Shown here: positions 26,539 through 35,719 of the stretch, one piece after another
How the letters are laid out: each line of letters starts with the position of its first letter
Numbering within the stretch: position 1 is the stretch's first letter
NCBI RefSeq assembly: GCF_016587355.1
Contig: NZ_BNJF01000001.1
Span: 62,001-126,000 of the forward strand
Reading direction: 5' to 3'
DNA: 64,000 nt
From: Ktedonospora formicarum
Lineage (GTDB): Bacteria > Chloroflexota > Ktedonobacteria > Ktedonobacterales > Ktedonobacteraceae
Program-made: the position numbers and the translations under genes
The notes under the pieces: model-generated
What the model was told of the DNA's origin: nothing
The model's input: the letters and a program-made list of their open reading frames with translations, nothing else
Databases searched by the model: none

Positions 26539-26878
26539 ATTACCTTCCCAATTCGGGATGACTGGTATTGTTTTTGAGTATGACTAGAAGCTGCATCGCA
26601 AAATTGCCGAGGTGAAGAGTGAGCATTAGCAACAGGTGTTTTCCCTTCCCTGCACAGGCGGCCAATTGATTGATATACTTCAATATAGCTTTTTCGTCAC
26701 TTAAGCTTTATAATATCTCTTACTTTCTACATACCAGATGGACGGATTTCTCTCAAATTCTTAAATTACAATAAGCACCTAGTACTACCTTTTCCCTGTT
26801 TTCGCCAAATATACCGATGAATCACCTTCAATGGCAGAGTCAGGAATTTCATAAATACCGGTAAAAAGGGCCTATGTT
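26539..26878 (+). other. Upstream region of the STAND regulator
   Basis: 340 bases without a gene, AT-rich near 26690-26770. Presumably promoter; no clear motif recognised. Confidence 0.3.
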
Positions 26879-29812
26879 ATGAAAAAGCCAACTCAAATCA
26901 CTCCCAATCCACGGCTCAAACAGGCGAGGCTGAGTCGTGGCTGGTCACAAGAGGATGTCGCGAGGGAAGTGGGGACAGACGCCTTTACCGTTGGTCGTTG
27001 GGAGCGCGGGGTTACTATACCCAGCACACATTTTCGCCCCAAGCTTTGCGCGCTCTTCAATATGAGCGCGACAGAACTTGGTCTGGTTCCCCAGGAGATG
27101 GAAGAGAAGGAAGAGCTTTCTTCACAAACCCCAAAGCCACTTCTAGACCCAGCAATCCCTCCTCCACCTGCTGGTGAGACAGGCCTGATAGGAAGAGACG
27201 GCGTATTACGTCAGATAAATCAGCAATTACTTACAAAAAAGCAAGTAGCGCTCTCCGCACTCAATGGCCTCCCAGGTGTTGGCAAAACCGCACTTGCCAC
27301 CGCGCTCGCGCATGATGAAGAGATCCAGGCACACTTTTCTGATGGCATCCTCTGGGCTGGACTGGGACCCCAACCAGATATCTTAGGCTTATTAAGCCGC
27401 TGGGGCTCAATGTTGGGCTGCGCTCCAGTTGATCTGGCACAGCGCAGTAAACCAGAAGCCTGGGCTGCCAGTATTCACGCTGCTATCGGCCAACGCCATA
27501 TACTGCTAATAATCGATGATGTCTGGGATTTTGCGGATGCGCTGGCTCTCCAGATCGGGGGCAATAACAGTGCGCATCTTATTACCACACGCATTCCTGC
27601 CATCGCACGACGCTTTTCCTCTGAAGGTACAATTATTATTCGCGAATTGGGAAGTAACGAGAGCCGCCTGCTCCTCACGCGTCTGGCTCCTGACGCTGTG
27701 CAGTCCGAGCCACAAGAAACACTGGCATTGATAGGTGCAGTAGGAGGTCTGCCGCTCGCATTGACATTGCTAGGAAATTTCTTGCGCACCCAGGCCCACA
27801 GTGGACAGCCTCGCAGAATCCATGCGGCTCTAGAACGCCTACGGCGCGCGGATGAGCGTCTGCACTTGACCGAACCACAAGCACTGATTGGTAGTCATCC
27901 CAGTCTGGAAGTGGGAACCCCTCTCTCACTACAGGTCGCCATTGGCATAAGCGTGCAGCAAATTAGCTCAGATGCTCGCACTACACTGGGCGCTCTAGCG
28001 GTATTTTCTCCCAAACCCAATACCTTCTCAGAAGAGGCTGCTATGGAGGTTAGCGCCATGCCAGTGGAAACACTTGATGAACTAAGTGATGCTGGACTTC
28101 TTGAAAGCAGTGGCCCAGAGCGCTATACCCTGCACCAAACCATCGCTGATTATGCCGTGACTCTCCTGAGCGAAACAACGGCTAGGGAACGGCTAGCCAC
28201 CTATTACGTCCGCCACACGAAAAAGCACTGGTTGGACTATGCGGAACTTGACCGTGAAAACCACAATATTCTGACAGCTCTGGAAGCTGCCTACACTCTT
28301 TCCATGCAACAGTCACTGGTTCAGGGCACGCATGCCTTCGCACCTTTTCTCATTACTCGCGGTCTTTACGCTGTGGCAGAAACGCTCCTCCAACGCTCAT
28401 TAGCAGCAGCACGCACCCTGGCAATCCCTTCCGAACAGGTCAGGGCGCAATTTCACCTTGGAAAAATCGCCGAATTACGCAGCAACTACATTGAGGCCCA
28501 TGCTACGTGGCAAAACGCGCTTCCCCTGGCTCGGGAGCATGCAGACATCAGTGGCAGCGCCAAGATATTACGGGAATTGGGTAACCTGGCCCACTCTCAG
28601 GGCGAGCCAGAACAGGCTCGCCAATTCCTTTCACAGGCGCTCGAAGCTCAAATCCAGATTGGCGATCAACTCGGCGCCGCCGAGACTCAATGTACACTGG
28701 GCGATCTGATCGCAGACCAGGGACAACCAGAAAACGCCCACACCCTCTATACCGCAGCCCTTACCATCTTTCGCCAGATGGGAGATCAACGCGGAACTGC
28801 ATTGGTCCTGGGCAAACTAGGGGTACTCGCTCGCGAGCAGAGCCAACCAGAACTTGCTCGCCAGCTCTACGACAAGGCACTTACCATCTTTCGTCAGATT
28901 GGTGACCAGAATAACCTCGGCAGATTACTCATCAACCTGGGCAATCTGACCCGAGAGCAAGGCCGGCCAGAACTTGCTCGTCAGTTCTATGAAGAAGCGC
29001 TAGAAATCAATCAACGCACCGAGAACCGCCGGGCCCTGGCTTTTACGATCTTAAATCTTGGAAGTCTGGCTAGCGATCAAGGACAATTCGAACAGGCCCG
29101 TCAACTATTCTACGAGGTTATCCCCATTTTCCGTCAACTCCAGAACCAGCGCAACCTCGCCATGACCCTTCAGGGTCTGGGCTGCCAGGAAATCGCCGAA
29201 GGACAGCTAGATCTGGCTCGCGAGCATCTGGATGAAGCTCTGACGCTTTTCCGCAAAATACACGACCAGCGTCAGACAAGTTTGACTGCTCGCGAATTTG
29301 GCGCGCTGGCTCGCATGCAGGGACAACTGAAAGAAGCTCACCTGCTACTGGCTGAGGCTTTGACCATTCTTGAGCAATTGGGGGATCAGCGCGAAGCCGC
29401 AGTAGCACGCCAGGAAATGGGGACACTGGCCCGTCTAGAGGGTCACCCAGAAAAGGCTCACATTTTATTGACTCTAGCACTGACCGAGATGCGTCAGATG
29501 CAGGATCGCCGCAACGCGCCCCGTGCACTCCGTGAACTGGGCGAACTCGCGTGGCAAGAAGACCACATGGAACAAGCACTACACTATCTGCTCAGCGCCC
29601 TGGTTGGAATGAAGTTGATGCAGTGGTATGAAGGCCCGGAGGTGGAAACACAACTCCGTCGCCTCCACATGCGACTTGGGACACAACTGTTTCTCACACT
29701 GGTACACCAACTCACACACACCACACCAGAGCCTGCCTATGGGATATCCCCGGAAATATGGTCAGCCACTATCCAGCAAATCATGGATGGCATCATAAAC
29801 GGACCTTCATAA
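26879..29812 (+). CDS. STAND-type regulator: XRE HTH, NB-ARC, TPR repeats
   Basis: 977 residues. The N-terminal Cro/C1 helix-turn-helix (KQARLSRGWSQEDVAREVG, then FTVGRWERG) is followed by an NB-ARC ATPase with Walker A NGLPGVGKTALATALA and Walker B HILLIIDDVWDF, the sensor region HLITTRIPAIARRF and GLPLAL. From about residue 480 to 930 at least ten TPR units of 40 residues repeat (ELGNLAHSQGEPEQARQFLS; KLGVLAREQSQPELARQLYD). Such proteins are ATP-switched regulators that bind a ligand through the repeats; a defence role has been shown for other STAND architectures but is not evident here. No partner gene is adjacent. Confidence 0.88.
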   Translation: MKKPTQITPNPRLKQARLSRGWSQEDVAREVGTDAFTVGRWERGVTIPSTHFRPKLCALFNMSATELGLVPQEMEEKEELSSQTPKPLLDPAIPPPPAGETGLIGRDGVLRQINQQLLTKKQVALSALNGLPGVGKTALATALAHDEEIQAHFSDGILWAGLGPQPDILGLLSRWGSMLGCAPVDLAQRSKPEAWAASIHAAIGQRHILLIIDDVWDFADALALQIGGNNSAHLITTRIPAIARRFSSEGTIIIRELGSNESRLLLTRLAPDAVQSEPQETLALIGAVGGLPLALTLLGNFLRTQAHSGQPRRIHAALERLRRADERLHLTEPQALIGSHPSLEVGTPLSLQVAIGISVQQISSDARTTLGALAVFSPKPNTFSEEAAMEVSAMPVETLDELSDAGLLESSGPERYTLHQTIADYAVTLLSETTARERLATYYVRHTKKHWLDYAELDRENHNILTALEAAYTLSMQQSLVQGTHAFAPFLITRGLYAVAETLLQRSLAAARTLAIPSEQVRAQFHLGKIAELRSNYIEAHATWQNALPLAREHADISGSAKILRELGNLAHSQGEPEQARQFLSQALEAQIQIGDQLGAAETQCTLGDLIADQGQPENAHTLYTAALTIFRQMGDQRGTALVLGKLGVLAREQSQPELARQLYDKALTIFRQIGDQNNLGRLLINLGNLTREQGRPELARQFYEEALEINQRTENRRALAFTILNLGSLASDQGQFEQARQLFYEVIPIFRQLQNQRNLAMTLQGLGCQEIAEGQLDLAREHLDEALTLFRKIHDQRQTSLTAREFGALARMQGQLKEAHLLLAEALTILEQLGDQREAAVARQEMGTLARLEGHPEKAHILLTLALTEMRQMQDRRNAPRALRELGELAWQEDHMEQALHYLLSALVGMKLMQWYEGPEVETQLRRLHMRLGTQLFLTLVHQLTHTTPEPAYGISPEIWSATIQQIMDGIINGPS

Positions 29813-29839
29813 TCAGTATGGCATATATATCAGGTACAA

Positions 29840-31072
29840 CTACTTTGTTACGCATTGCAACTGATGTTGGAACAACTGATCCCAGTGGGCAGCAACGGTA
29901 TCCCAGCGAAATTTCGATGCAGTTGCATGGGCATATGCCTGTTGAGAATAGTGCAATCTCAGTGCGCGATCATGATAGAGCCTGGCAAATATCGAAGCCA
30001 GTTCAGAGATATCAATTTCTCCCACTTGCAGTTCCTCTGGCGAGTAGTGTGGTGGCTGCCGTGTCTGCAAAGGGACTAATAGTCCGTGGTCTCGCCAGAG
30101 TTCCTGGCAGGCGCTATGAGCTGGTACAATCTGCGCGGCTCCAGTAGCAGCATGTTCAAAGGCAACTAATCCCCAGCCCTCACTCGTCGCGGTATTGATA
30201 CCTATATCACAAGCATTATAAATGATATTGAGCATGCAATCATCGACTGCCCTTTGGTCCGCGAATAGGCCTGTATAAAGCACACGATCACGGATACCTA
30301 AATAGGATGCAAGATCAAGCAATTTCTGTTCTTGCTCGCCAACGTGAAGGTAAAGCCAGATATTGCCGGGTGTCGCATGGGTAAACTCAGCAAATGCCCG
30401 GAGTGTAAGGTCCAGGCGCTTGCGAGGCCGATGATAATTCGCATTGAGAAAAATACATGCATCTTGCAATTCAGGACAGTGGGGAAAAAGTATTTGTCGC
30501 GCTTGTCGAAGACTGCGTTGACGCTCCTCCCATGAGGTACATGGCTGTAAAGGGAAAAACAGCTCCGTATCGATCCCATGTGGTAAAACAGCTATCGACG
30601 GCAAAGGGGCATTGCGTTGAGGCAATTGGGCAAAGGCATCCAGAAGCAGGCGACGACCATAGTTCGTATAGAGAACCAGCGCGTCAAGATCTACGAGACT
30701 TGCGACCTGCTCTGGAGATCGAAACGGGCCTTCAATAGGACAATAAAAGATCGTTTTTAGTGTGTCTCTGTGCGCTGTGAGCTCCTGATGATGGAACTGA
30801 TAGAGCCAGGGATCATGGCATAAAAAGAGAAGTTGCGGTTGAAACTGTTCAATGAGAGTGTTTAATTGTTGCTTAGCTAACGCATTGATAACCCCTTGCG
30901 CCGGGACCATAGTCCAGTTTGAGTGATCATACTCTGTTCCTTTGCCAGTAAGGTCAATCTGAAAGATTGTATATTTTTGCGTCAGGCGATTGCAAATGCT
31001 CGAGAGAACACGCCCATAGCCAGTTGAAGAGATACCATGCCCCAGTATGAGCAAACGCGGTTTTATCGACAC
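29840..31072 (-). CDS. GT4-type glycosyltransferase
   Basis: About 410 residues, GT-B fold. N-terminal PRLLILGHGISSTGYGRVLS opens the acceptor domain; the C-terminal donor domain has ILFHCPELQD-like entry then IFLNANYHRPRKRLDLTLRA, LHVGEQEQKLLDLASYLGI and INTATSEGWGLVAFEHAATG, with the family Glu in SEGWGLVAFEH. It transfers a nucleotide-activated sugar; the acceptor is unknown. The start is a GTG seven bases after GGAGG; the longer frame uses a TTG with no ribosome site. The gene is convergent with the STAND gene, 27 bases away. Confidence 0.85.
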   Translation of the reverse strand: MSIKPRLLILGHGISSTGYGRVLSSICNRLTQKYTIFQIDLTGKGTEYDHSNWTMVPAQGVINALAKQQLNTLIEQFQPQLLFLCHDPWLYQFHHQELTAHRDTLKTIFYCPIEGPFRSPEQVASLVDLDALVLYTNYGRRLLLDAFAQLPQRNAPLPSIAVLPHGIDTELFFPLQPCTSWEERQRSLRQARQILFPHCPELQDACIFLNANYHRPRKRLDLTLRAFAEFTHATPGNIWLYLHVGEQEQKLLDLASYLGIRDRVLYTGLFADQRAVDDCMLNIIYNACDIGINTATSEGWGLVAFEHAATGAAQIVPAHSACQELWRDHGLLVPLQTRQPPHYSPEELQVGEIDISELASIFARLYHDRALRLHYSQQAYAHATASKFRWDTVAAHWDQLFQHQLQCVTK

Positions 31073-31200
31073 TCCTGCCTCCACTCCCATTATGCTGAGT
31101 ATAGCGTTGTGGTGCCCCAGTTTGATCAGGCAGTAATTAAATTTTTGCAAAATTCACTCAAGTAGAAACACTCTAATCCAGCTTTGCACCAGGATAGAGT

Positions 31201-31232
31201 CCACCACACTTCTATCATCGTGAGTGTGGTGG
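31201..31232 (-). terminator. Hairpin after the MACPF gene
   Basis: CCACCACACT (31201-31210) pairs exactly with 31223-31232. It lies about 75 bases after the MACPF stop and separates that gene from the glycosyltransferase gene. Confidence 0.55.
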
Positions 31233-31305
31233 TATGTGTGGACCTGACATCTGGAAAGCCATCAGGTTCACACGCACCACCACGCTCATTCATCGTTACG
31301 ATATG

Positions 31306-32943
31306 TTAGCCATCTATACCAGGCCCCAGGGTATAGGTTGTATCAAAAGATGTACGATAAAAGTTCACAGTCACATCTGAATTGACGGTCTTCTCATTCT
31401 GTGCCTGTGGTGAAAAGAGTTCAATACCTGTATTAGGGCCATTATCGATAATACCGACAAGGATATAGTTGGCAGGATTGGTCACCCAGTATGGTCCCCG
31501 GCTCCCCATATTGGGGTTATGCTCAAACTGCTGGAGTTGAGAACCAGCTCCAGTCGACAGCAACAGACCATGAATACTCATATGAGGGCTGATACCAAAG
31601 TCCGCATCAAGGCCAAAACTCGCCAGGATCAGAACACTTCCTGCGGAAAACGCGCGCAAATCTTGAGCGATCTCATCATACATATTCTGATATCCAGAAA
31701 CGGGATCTACATTCGTTGGTATTCCGTAGTAACGGTTCAGCAGCACTCCTTGAGGGCTTATGAGGTTTTTGTTCTCCAGTACAACCACTTGATAACCCAT
31801 AGGGCTGGTTGGCGCATCAACAGGCAGGATATGCCGACCCAGTGTAATAACTGGCGGAGCCGGTTTAGGGGCATTATAGGAAACCTGCGAACTCGTCTGG
31901 ATAGTTAATCGAGGGCGCAGGATACTCGCATAGCGTTGCCAGGCCTCATGCACCGCTGTGCTTTTTGAACCACACAACTGCCAGATCCCTTTTAAGCTAA
32001 AGTCGGTGACAGAAGGGTGAGCCTCAACGCTACTAGACCAATTCTGCAACAGAGAGAGGGCGGATGCGCTTGGATTCCAGGGGTCGATATCCTGAACCTG
32101 CTGAATAGCCGTTAATGCGCCACCATTGGCTTTAATGACCGTATGATTACGAGCATTATTCGAATAGTTTTGCCATTCAACACTCCCCTTTGTATTCGCA
32201 TTCAGGCTGCCTGTCTCGAAAAGCGATTCATATTGAGCCTGAAACATCGCTTCTACCTTTTGTTTGCTTAATGTTTCACTCTGACTGACGGCGACATATA
32301 ACTCAACGGAACCCCCTAACACGATTTTATCGGTATAGTAGACGCCAAAGTCCTCAAAAAAGCGACTAAACACGGAGAGATTCGTATCTGTCACTTGATC
32401 TGGCAATTGCGTGACTCGCTCGGCGAACTCACTTTTCACATAGGGTAAGTAGTCCAGCAATTGTAAGACAGCCACCGGATAATGGATAATGGTATAGGCA
32501 TACATATATTGCGAATTGGTGGAAAACTCACCAGAATAGTCAGCCTGCATTTCACCGCTGAACGCTCCGTAGGAGCCCCCCACTCCTAAATGGGCTGCAA
32601 TATTGTTCTGAAATCCTTCGCGGGAAAGAAAGACACCGCTCTCGGCATATCCCTGCGTGTTTTGTATGGCTTTGATGCCTGTTGGCACAAGGTACTCCTT
32701 CCCTAGCAGGGTAAAGGTCGAAGTATCAGCATCAGTGAAATCCAACAAAGGGGTAATTAACCCATCAATTAAATCGCGGGGCCCAAAGACATTGAAGCCC
32801 TGACCGACAAAGCCAACTTGTGAGAGCGCAGGCGTATCGCTATCAGTGTTCGCGTCGAGATAGCTAGCGTCACCAGGATCTTCGCTGTAATTATCGTCGA
32901 CCTGATCGGAATCCTGCAATGTTTCTTTCTCTGAAAAAGACAT
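31306..32943 (-). CDS. MACPF pore-forming protein with ILEI-like C-terminal domain
   Basis: 545 residues without a signal peptide. Residues 1-40 are acidic and disordered. Residues 55-350 form a MACPF/CDC-like domain: the signature is FEDFGVYYTDKIVLGGSVEL (about 196-215), preceded by FLSREGFQNNIAAHLGVGGS and YAYTIIHYPVAVLQL, segments that fit the pore-forming core. After a proline-rich linker (PKPAPPV) residues 382-510 (GYQVVVLENKNL, DLRAFSAGSVLILASFG, LLLSTGAGSQLQQFE, ANYILVGIID) resemble the ILEI/FAM3 globular domain. The family makes membrane pores in immunity and toxins. AAAGGAGCGACTT precedes the ATG. It lies 64 bases downstream of a nuclease gene and is probably co-transcribed with it. 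Confidence 0.75.
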   Translation of the reverse strand: MSFSEKETLQDSDQVDDNYSEDPGDASYLDANTDSDTPALSQVGFVGQGFNVFGPRDLIDGLITPLLDFTDADTSTFTLLGKEYLVPTGIKAIQNTQGYAESGVFLSREGFQNNIAAHLGVGGSYGAFSGEMQADYSGEFSTNSQYMYAYTIIHYPVAVLQLLDYLPYVKSEFAERVTQLPDQVTDTNLSVFSRFFEDFGVYYTDKIVLGGSVELYVAVSQSETLSKQKVEAMFQAQYESLFETGSLNANTKGSVEWQNYSNNARNHTVIKANGGALTAIQQVQDIDPWNPSASALSLLQNWSSSVEAHPSVTDFSLKGIWQLCGSKSTAVHEAWQRYASILRPRLTIQTSSQVSYNAPKPAPPVITLGRHILPVDAPTSPMGYQVVVLENKNLISPQGVLLNRYYGIPTNVDPVSGYQNMYDEIAQDLRAFSAGSVLILASFGLDADFGISPHMSIHGLLLSTGAGSQLQQFEHNPNMGSRGPYWVTNPANYILVGIIDNGPNTGIELFSPQAQNEKTVNSDVTVNFYRTSFDTTYTLGPGIDG

Positions 32944-33007
32944 AAGTCGCTCCTTTGGCTCTTATGAGCCATACCTTGAATGGTGAGAGGCAGTAGTTGT
33001 GCTCAAA

Positions 33008-33769
33008 CTAGATTACACAGGTAATGGGGCAATGATCTGATACGCTATAGATGTCTCGAAATGAATATGGCTTAAATGGGGTTTTGCATATCGCGATCGT
33101 GTTTTTGACTGTATCTTTACTGGGCAACCTTTTCCCAACCAGCACTTTATCGTACCGAGAGCTACCAATAAGAAAATCATCCCAGTCACTGACAGATACG
33201 AGGGAGGGATTGTTAAACACAGTCCCGCGATCTGGCCCTTTCGAGGCATATTCTGATCTCGAGACATTGATATCAACATTAAAATCGCCCACAAAAAGAT
33301 CTAAACCTTCAATATTTTTTAGTACTCCCCAGGCTGAAGCTATCAGAATAGCTTTATCCGAAGTGCTCGGAGGCGCATGCCAGACGCCCACCTCGTAGTT
33401 TTTCCTTTTGATTGTAAAAGAGACTTTGGCCGGGGTACGCAGGCTATGATCCCATGATCTATTGCTGGGAATCGTTAAGGGTTCTACTGCTGTAACACTA
33501 AGCGCAGTTTTTTTCCACAAGATGAGCGTACTATCGCTCTCATCACCCAGGGCGGTGTTAACGATATAGTTACTGTCCCATGATGCACTGCCGAGGTCCT
33601 GCACAATGCTATCAGCAAGAGCGCCAGCGATCATATCCCCTTTCGGTCCTTCAAGAACAAAGACAAGATCTGCAATGCTGAATACACTTAGCATGATTTT
33701 TTTCTTGGTTGGACTATCCCACTTATTCAGCGAAAACTGTTTGATGTTCCATGAGATAATGCGAGCCAA
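33008..33769 (-). CDS. DNase I-fold endonuclease/exonuclease/phosphatase family protein
   Basis: 253 residues, EEP superfamily. Visible motifs are IISWNIKQF (start), LVFVLEGPKG with the catalytic Glu, VGVWHAPPS with the His, LFVGDFNVDI (Asp/Asn) and the C-terminal VSDHCPITCVI (Asp-His). The length and layout recall DNase I-like nucleases such as CdtB, though phosphatases share this fold. No signal peptide is present. The start is a TTG with AAAGGAG eight bases upstream; the first residues then match the family start exactly. It probably forms a transcription unit with the MACPF gene downstream. Confidence 0.82.
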   Translation of the reverse strand: MARIISWNIKQFSLNKWDSPTKKKIMLSVFSIADLVFVLEGPKGDMIAGALADSIVQDLGSASWDSNYIVNTALGDESDSTLILWKKTALSVTAVEPLTIPSNRSWDHSLRTPAKVSFTIKRKNYEVGVWHAPPSTSDKAILIASAWGVLKNIEGLDLFVGDFNVDINVSRSEYASKGPDRGTVFNNPSLVSVSDWDDFLIGSSRYDKVLVGKRLPSKDTVKNTIAICKTPFKPYSFRDIYSVSDHCPITCVI

Positions 33770-33793
33770 TGATTACTCTCCTTTACTTCCAGA

Positions 33794-33818
33794 TTTCCCA
33801 ACCACTTACGTTGGGAAA
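33794..33818 (-). promoter_or_regulatory. Palindrome upstream of the nuclease gene
   Basis: TTTCCCAAC (33794-33802) and GTTGGGAAA (33810-33818) are exact complements with a 7-base spacer, 25-50 bases upstream of the nuclease start. It could be an operator or a 5' leader hairpin. Confidence 0.5.
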
Positions 33819-34279
33819 CGCAGTCCTTTCAAAATCTTTTAACAGGAGCATCACAACACACTCAAAATAAAAAATTGCTTTCTGTGCATTTTTTATTTTC
33901 ATGCCATTCACGTACATCTATGCATGCTACCAGTTTGTATAGGAACTGCTCAAAGTATGCCGTAATGCCGCATCAGAAAGAAGATCATCTACAAGTCATT
34001 TGTGAGTCTCGTTTACAAATCACAGAACACTGTCCCGCTTTGTATGTAAAATAGGAGAAAGATTATGGAGAGCGAAAAGGTCAACGGCACCACTTAGCGA
34101 GAGGCATTGGGGCATGGTAATGGTTAGAGAATATAGAGCAGGAAAAATAAAGATACATATGGGGGGAAATATAGTGAGAAACACTTCGAATCTCACCACA
34201 TTCCCTTAACCCAGATGAAGCGTTCAACGCTATGAGATCATAATGGCTTTTCAAGCACTTTGCTTCATCATTTTATCCA
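33819..34279. other. Intergenic region upstream of the nuclease-MACPF pair
   Basis: About 460 bases with no credible gene, AT-rich at 33860-33900. It contains the promoter for the nuclease gene and the 3' end region of the nitrilase gene. Confidence 0.35.
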
Positions 34280-35266
34280 TTACCTGCGTAGGTGGTCGTA
34301 TCTCTCTCCGTGGATATTCACACGTACAAAGGGAGGCTCAACTGCCGATGAGGTCAGCAAACCGTAACGGTGGGGCTTGCGGAAGGAATTCCCCCAGGAC
34401 TCGCGCTCGCGATAATTTCGTATCTTCTGCACATCAAAGGTCGCGAGATAGATCCCCTCCGACTCACCAGCCTCCATGACCAGAGTATCATGACTACCAT
34501 GCTCATCAAAGCCTATCGGGTCATAGGCTACCGAATGCCCATTAGCATCTGGCGCAGCATAATTGCTCAAAGCAACGCCGACCATATTTTCATAGGCACG
34601 TGCACGCAACTGACCAAGACGATTGGCTTCCATCTCACACGCATTGGGAATAAGAATGATCTCGGCCCCTTTGAGCATAAGGATACGCGCGCTTTCGGGA
34701 AACTCGCGATCATAACAAATCATGGTGCCAATCTGGAGTGGGCCTTGCTCCGTTTCTAGTGTACAGACGGTAAAATCCTCACCAGGGGTACAAGCAGCCT
34801 CCATGACAGAAAAATCACAGGTGTGAACCTTGGCATAGGTCATGAGAAGCTCACCATGCCGGTCGATAAGTGAGACGCTGTTACGTGGGGCAGTGGGCCA
34901 CTGCTCCAGATAGGTCAACGCAATCGCCATTTGAAGCTCGCGGGCGAGTACCTGGAAGTGCTGGATAAACTGTGCATCTCGCTTGATCGCCTGAGCCTGC
35001 CAACGTTCGCGAGCCTGTTCCAGTTCTGGGGAGGTCGTGGGTTTACTGGTCTGTGACCAGAGAGCAGGCGCTTTCCAGAGGTCATCTTCGATGCCATTGC
35101 AGTCTGGAGCAAAGGATGTGTACCCAATATTCCACATTTCAGGGAAAAGTGCGATATCCGCGCCCATAGCCCGAGCCCGCCTACAGAACTCCTCGCCTTT
35201 CGTCAGATTGGCATCCTGATCATCGCCGCAAGCTGCCATTTGGAGAAGCGCAACTGTAATCCTCAT
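34280..35266 (-). CDS. Carbon-nitrogen hydrolase (nitrilase superfamily)
   Basis: 328 residues. The Glu-Lys-Cys catalytic triad is visible: Glu in ADIALFPEMWNIGYTS, Lys in LMTYAKVHTCDFS, Cys in IGTMICYDREFPESAR. GAEIILIPNACEM follows as usual. Members hydrolyse amides, N-carbamoyl compounds or nitriles in the cytoplasm; the substrate is not shown. The start at the ATG gives MRITVALLQMAACGDD, the normal first strand. No operon partner. Confidence 0.88.
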   Translation of the reverse strand: MRITVALLQMAACGDDQDANLTKGEEFCRRARAMGADIALFPEMWNIGYTSFAPDCNGIEDDLWKAPALWSQTSKPTTSPELEQARERWQAQAIKRDAQFIQHFQVLARELQMAIALTYLEQWPTAPRNSVSLIDRHGELLMTYAKVHTCDFSVMEAACTPGEDFTVCTLETEQGPLQIGTMICYDREFPESARILMLKGAEIILIPNACEMEANRLGQLRARAYENMVGVALSNYAAPDANGHSVAYDPIGFDEHGSHDTLVMEAGESEGIYLATFDVQKIRNYRERESWGNSFRKPHRYGLLTSSAVEPPFVRVNIHGERYDHLRR

Positions 35267-35719
35267 AGTAAAAACCTTTTCGTTTCATTGAAGCACATAA
35301 TTGAAGGGAGATGAGAAGATTTTCTGCACAAAACAATAATGCCCGCAAAGAGATGGAGGTGCGCGAGCCGAAAAGGTGCCGGAGAAACGAAAAAGAGCAG
35401 GACATTGGGAGCAGACAAAAAGCTGTACAACAAGAAGCTGTTTATTCTTGAAGAGGAGAGCATAGTGGAAGAAGGCACAAAGGTTACGAACGAACAGAGA
35501 AATTTTACGTCAATATTTATGCATTGAGGTCCTCTCGTATAACCTACTTCAAAAATCCAGGGAAATTCATCTTTTTCACGTATTTTTTTAGTATAACTGG
35601 CAAGAAAAAGCTCTGTCAAGAAAGCGAGAGCCTCCTTGCTATAAATACGCCTTGAGCGTTGTTAGAAGATTTGGTAGTATGATCCAATAGAAACACTTCT
35701 GTATTCCCTGGAGGCGAGA
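35267..35719. other. Divergent intergenic region
   Basis: 453 bases between the nitrilase gene and the AraC regulator gene. Short frames here have no family signal. It holds both promoters; no repeat noticed. Confidence 0.35.

Noticed and set aside
26879..29812. Anti-phage defence (Avs-like) protein
   Set aside because: The N-terminus is a helix-turn-helix rather than an effector nuclease and there are no defence neighbours.
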